This document shows positions 4,830 to 7,396 of a stretch of DNA of 7,396 bases, one piece after another. The stretch is from contig CALBME010000174.1 of the NCBI GenBank assembly GCA_937896295.1, forward strand, positions 1 to 7,396, read 5' to 3'. Position 1 is the first letter of the stretch. Every line of letters starts with the position of its first letter. The DNA comes from an uncultured Micavibrio sp. GTDB taxonomy: Bacteria; Pseudomonadota; Alphaproteobacteria; Micavibrionales; UBA1664. Position numbers and translations under genes: made by a program. The notes below the pieces were generated by a model. It was not told the origin of the DNA. It saw only the letters and a program-made list of their open reading frames with translations, and did no database searches.

Positions 4830-5945
4830 ATGACAGTCAGGTCCAAGCCCCTCAACCTTGCCCTTCAGGGTGGCGGGGCGCATGGCGCGTTTACCTGGGG
4901 CGTGCTTGACCGGCTTCTGGAGGAACAGGACATCGAGATACAGGGTATCTCGGGGACTTCTGCCGGTGCCATGAACGGTGCGGTGCTGATTTCCGGATAC
5001 GCCTCCGGCGGCAGGGAAGGCGCGCGGGCCGCGCTGACCGCGTTCTGGCGGGATGTCAGCATGGCGGGCATGATGCTGTTGCCGTCGCTGGGGTCGCCGC
5101 TCGGCCTGTTCAACCAGAGTTACAACGGTGAAAACACGCCCGCCTATGCCGCGTTCGATTATCTGACGCGCACCTTTTCGCCTTACCAGCTGAACCCCCT
5201 GAACCTTAACCCGCTCAAAGACATTCTGCTCCGCCATGTGGATGAGGACGCCCTGAAAAGCGATCACGGGCTGGAGCTGTTCGTGGCCGCCACCGCCGTG
5301 CGCACGGGCCAGCCGCGCATCTTCAACTGCCATGAAATGAGTGTCGATGCGCTGCTCGCCTCGGCGTGCATCCCCAGTGTTTTTCAGGCGGTCGAAATCG
5401 ACGGCGAGGCGTACTGGGACGGCGGATACATGGGCAACCCCGTGATCTGGCCGCTGATCTATTCGACGGATACCAGCGATGTCCTGCTAGTGCAGATCAA
5501 TCCCCTGTACCGCGACGATGTGCCTAAGACCGCGTATGAGATCATGAACCGCCTGAACGAAATATCGTTCAATTCATCGCTGATCGCCGAGATGCGGGCC
5601 ATCAATTTCGTTTCGAAGCTGGTGCATGAAAACCGGCTTGATAAGGAAAAATACCGTGACGTGCGCATGCACATGGTCGCCGCCGATTTCGATATCAAGC
5701 AGATGGATGCCAGCAGCAAGATGAACCCGCGATGGGATTTTTTCCTGTTCCTGTTCGAACGCGGGCGCGAACGCATGGATACGTGGCTCAAGGCCCACAA
5801 GGCCGCGATCGGCCGCAATGCCAGCATCGACATCCGTGAAGAATTCCTCGGCCAGAAACGGCACGGCGTCAAAGCCTCCGCCCGGCAGGACAGCGCATCA
5901 CCCAAATTCCAACCGACATCCCCCAAGAAAAGGAAACGAGCATGA
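4830..5945 (+). CDS. Patatin-like phospholipase / lipid acyl hydrolase
   Basis: A 371-residue serine hydrolase of the patatin-like family, which hydrolyses acyl esters with a Ser-Asp dyad. The oxyanion-hole motif GGGAHGAF is at residues 14-21, the nucleophile is Ser44 in GTSAG, and the partner is Asp197 in WDGGYMGNP. The segment DALLASACIPSVFQAVEIDG (about 173-192) is the usual lead-in to that Asp. No signal peptide or membrane segment is seen, so it should act in the cytosol. The C-terminus after about residue 340 is polar and basic, ending KKRKRA, and looks disordered. The ATG at 4830 follows the DUF1192 stop by one base and precedes the conserved motif by the usual distance; an upstream in-frame start at 4764 would overlap DUF1192 and is unlikely. 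The stop overlaps the bdhA start by four bases. The substrate is unknown. Confidence 0.92.
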   Translation: MTVRSKPLNLALQGGGAHGAFTWGVLDRLLEEQDIEIQGISGTSAGAMNGAVLISGYASGGREGARAALTAFWRDVSMAGMMLLPSLGSPLGLFNQSYNGENTPAYAAFDYLTRTFSPYQLNPLNLNPLKDILLRHVDEDALKSDHGLELFVAATAVRTGQPRIFNCHEMSVDALLASACIPSVFQAVEIDGEAYWDGGYMGNPVIWPLIYSTDTSDVLLVQINPLYRDDVPKTAYEIMNRLNEISFNSSLIAEMRAINFVSKLVHENRLDKEKYRDVRMHMVAADFDIKQMDASSKMNPRWDFFLFLFERGRERMDTWLKAHKAAIGRNASIDIREEFLGQKRHGVKASARQDSASPKFQPTSPKKRKRA

Positions 5946-6733
5946 CCACATCTCTCAAAGGCAAGGTTGCCCTGATCACCGGTTCGACCAGCGGCATTGG
6001 ACTGAACATCGCCAAGGCGCTGGCCGGGGCAGGGGCCAACATCGTCATCAACGGGCTGGGGCAGGCGGATGCCATTGAAAAGGAACGCGCGGGGCTGGAA
6101 AAGGAATTCGGGGTCAAGGCATGGTATGACGGGTCCGACCTTTCCAAACCGGAAGGGGTCAAGGCCATGGTCGACAATGCAGCAAAATCCGGCGGGCGTC
6201 TTGATATCCTCGTCAACAATGCCGGTATCCAGCACACCGCGCCCGTCACCGATTTCCCGCAGGAAAAATGGGACCTGATTTTAAGCCTTATGCTGACCGC
6301 ACCTTTCGTCGCCATCAAGGAGGCGATCCCCCATATGCGTAAAGGCGGGTACGGGCGCATCGTCAATATCGCGTCCGTGCATGGGCTGGTCGCATCGGTC
6401 AACAAGGCCGCGTATGTTTCGGCCAAGCACGGTCTGGTGGGCCTGACCAAGGTCGTGGGGCTTGAAACCGCAAAGGATCCCATCACCTGCAACGCCATCT
6501 GTCCCGGCTTTGTCCTGACCCCTCTGATCCAGCAGCAGATCGATGATATCGCGAAGAAAGAGGGTGTCGATCAGGCGCAGGCCAAGGACAAGCTGCTGGC
6601 GGGCAAGCAGCCCTCGGGCGAATTCGTCGACCCTGCGCAGGTCAGCGCGCTGGCGGTGTTCTTATGTTCGGCCGATGCGGCCCCGATTACGGGGGCTGCC
6701 TATACGATCGACGGGGGCTGGACCGCGCAGTAG
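5942..6733 (+). CDS. bdhA: D-3-hydroxybutyrate dehydrogenase
   Basis: A 263-residue classical SDR that interconverts D-3-hydroxybutyrate and acetoacetate with NAD, linking polyhydroxybutyrate or ketone-body breakdown to acetyl-CoA. Visible motifs are TGSTSGIG (13-20), NNAG (92-95), catalytic Ser145, Tyr158 and Lys162, CPGFVLTPL (187-195) and the C-terminal DGGW. Aligning these with the Pseudomonas fragi enzyme (offset of three, from memory), the substrate-carboxylate residues Gln97, His147, Lys155 and Gln199 and the pocket residue Trp260 are all present, which supports the substrate call. Two differences are Phe190 where Trp is usual and Met117 where the catalytic-tetrad Asn is expected. The start has AAGGA (5930-5934) seven bases upstream, and its ATGA overlaps the patatin stop, indicating translational coupling. 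No terminator is obvious after the stop. Confidence 0.92.
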   Translation: MTTSLKGKVALITGSTSGIGLNIAKALAGAGANIVINGLGQADAIEKERAGLEKEFGVKAWYDGSDLSKPEGVKAMVDNAAKSGGRLDILVNNAGIQHTAPVTDFPQEKWDLILSLMLTAPFVAIKEAIPHMRKGGYGRIVNIASVHGLVASVNKAAYVSAKHGLVGLTKVVGLETAKDPITCNAICPGFVLTPLIQQQIDDIAKKEGVDQAQAKDKLLAGKQPSGEFVDPAQVSALAVFLCSADAAPITGAAYTIDGGWTAQ

Positions 6734-6761
6734 GGGGCTGGCGGCTTTGCTTGCTTAAATC

Positions 6762-6787
6762 AGGCCGGGGGGGTAATCTGCCGGCCT
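6762..6787 (+). repeat. Inverted repeat after bdhA
   Basis: AGGCCGG (6762-6768) and CCGGCCT (6781-6787) are complementary across 12 bases that begin with a run of G. There is no T tract after it on either strand, so it is a poor terminator. It might be a weak transcript-end structure, or leader structure for the next gene 24 bases downstream. Confidence 0.35.
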
Positions 6788-6811
6788 ACAAGAAAAACAG
6801 GAATTCATTTA

Positions 6812-7309
6812 ATGGACGAGATTAAAGCACGCCTTAAGGATGCATCCGATGCATGCCTGGCCAAACTGGAAACATGGCGCGGCAAGGCGACCGACGCCGC
6901 TGCGCGCGAGGCGCTGCAGGAAGCGCTGCACGAACTGCGCAAGGTGACGGCCCGTATCGAAATCGAAATGGCCGTGTCCGACCGCAGGACGCAAGGCTCC
7001 GACCCGATCCCCATTCCCGCCCACCGCGCTTCGCGCCGTCCGGGTGGCGATGACATGGACGACGATAACCGTTCCAACCACGGCAACCGTGCCCCGCATG
7101 GCCAGCGTGACGGCAACCGCGCCCCGCATGGCGGCGGTGGCGGTGGACGCCCGGTTCAGATCCGCAAGCCGGCTGAACCGTCCGCATCCTCGGAACCGGG
7201 TAACGATGCGCCTGCGGCAGCGGCGGCTCCGGCCCCCGCCGGTGAAGAAGACGGTGCGCGCAAGCGTCCGCTGTCCCTCAAGCGCAGCAGCAACGCTGAT
7301 AGCGAATAA
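6812..7309 (+). CDS. Hypothetical protein with helical head and disordered repeat tail, 165 residues
   Basis: I do not recognise a family. AGGA (6799-6802) lies nine bases before ATG 6812. Residues 1-55 form a charged amphipathic helix pattern (LKDASDACLAKLETW, ALQEALHELRKVTARIEIEM), probably a coiled coil. Residues 56-165 are low-complexity and likely disordered: a Pro/Arg linker, an acidic patch GDDMDDDN, two copies of GNRAPHG at 91-97 and 101-107, a Gly run, an Ala/Pro-rich stretch and a basic end (ARKRPLSLKRSS). The Arg/Gly/His-rich middle and basic tail could bind nucleic acid, but no defined domain is seen. There is no signal peptide. It may be co-transcribed with bdhA, 78 bases upstream, since no terminator is evident between them. 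Confidence 0.72.
   Translation: MDEIKARLKDASDACLAKLETWRGKATDAAAREALQEALHELRKVTARIEIEMAVSDRRTQGSDPIPIPAHRASRRPGGDDMDDDNRSNHGNRAPHGQRDGNRAPHGGGGGGRPVQIRKPAEPSASSEPGNDAPAAAAAPAPAGEEDGARKRPLSLKRSSNADSE
7081..7132 (+). repeat. Two-copy 30-base tandem repeat inside the hypothetical gene
   Basis: Bases 7081-7102 and 7111-7132 are identical except for one T/C change at a third codon position. The period is 30 bases, or ten codons, and encodes GNRAPHG twice. This suggests recent in-frame duplication in the disordered region. Confidence 0.85.
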
Positions 7310-7333
7310 ATCTGCAAGAAACGGATTGGATTT

Positions 7334-7379
7334 GGGCGGCCCTGCCTTCATGTTAAACGCATGAGCACAGAGGCCGCCC
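7334..7379 (+). repeat. Perfect 8-base inverted repeat around a possible gene start
   Basis: GGGCGGCC (7334-7341) and GGCCGCCC (7372-7379) flank 30 bases containing the ATG at 7361. As RNA this could form a stem enclosing the start codon, or it could be coincidence in GC-rich DNA. There is no T run, so it does not look like a terminator. Confidence 0.35.
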
Positions 7380-7396
7380 TTGTCACATCCGCCATC
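7361..7396 (+). CDS. Possible start of a further gene, cut by the window edge
   Basis: ATG at 7361 opens a frame (MSTEAALVTSAI) that runs to the right edge. No Shine-Dalgarno sequence precedes it. TTGGAT (7326-7331) and CATGTT (7349-7354), 17 bases apart, would place a transcription start on the ATG itself, as for a leaderless message. Twelve codons are too few to identify anything. Confidence 0.35.
   Translation, partial: MSTEAALVTSAI

Noticed and set aside
5459..6235. 258-codon minus-strand frame across patatin and bdhA
   Set aside because: Antisense shadow; both plus-strand genes have intact catalytic motifs and coupled starts.
6809..7351. 180-codon minus-strand frame opposite the 165-residue protein
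   Set aside because: The plus-strand frame has a ribosome binding site and an ordered head-tail composition; the reverse is an Arg/Ala-rich shadow. This is less certain than the others because the plus-strand protein has no known family.
1..7396. CRISPR array, tRNA, rRNA or complete insertion sequence
   Set aside because: No regularly spaced repeats, cloverleaf with anticodon arm, rRNA motif, transposase frame or terminal inverted repeats were found by eye.

Overview
The window looks like alphaproteobacterial chromosome, apart from its first ~350 bases. The evidence is a TrcR/DUF1013 cell-cycle regulator, a DUF1192 mini-protein, a YdcH/DUF465 protein and a D-3-hydroxybutyrate dehydrogenase, a set typical of Alphaproteobacteria. 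I cannot place it below class with confidence; a Rhodospirillales-like or Micavibrio-like lineage is only a guess.

Bases 1-351 are different. They encode the interior of a RepA-type replication initiator of the kind carried by alphaproteobacterial plasmids and integrative conjugative elements. At about 346-354 this reading frame runs without interruption into the C-terminal part of a short-chain dehydrogenase (SDR), which has lost its whole NAD-binding N-terminus. By hand count, G/C at third codon positions falls from about 90% to about 73% across this point. It is either a mobile-element/chromosome junction or an assembly chimera. The SDR remnant ends one base before an antiquitin-type (ALDH7) aldehyde dehydrogenase, probably alpha-aminoadipate semialdehyde dehydrogenase of lysine breakdown, so the two were once co-translated.

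Bases 2330-3600 hold an unrecognised 164-residue protein, a strong intrinsic terminator (3019-3054), a possible CtrA-type promoter (3101-3142), a second housekeeping-like promoter, the YdcH/DUF465 gene, and a 3' untranslated region with two CCTCCT anti-Shine-Dalgarno motifs ending in a bidirectional terminator (3546-3576). That terminator is shared with the convergent trcR gene on the minus strand (3604-4230).

A 400-base, partly AT-rich intergenic region separates trcR from a tight plus-strand operon: DUF1192, a patatin-like lipid hydrolase and BdhA. The first two are one base apart and the last two overlap by four bases. The hydrolase and D-3-hydroxybutyrate dehydrogenase may act in sequence, for example on 3-hydroxybutyrate esters or oligomers, but that is inference. 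A 165-residue protein with a helical head and disordered tail follows, and then the first codons of a possible further gene.

No CRISPR array, rRNA, tRNA or complete insertion sequence was seen. The best candidates for something new are the RepA::SDR junction, the CCTCCT-bearing 3' UTR, the CtrA-like promoter and the patatin-BdhA pair.
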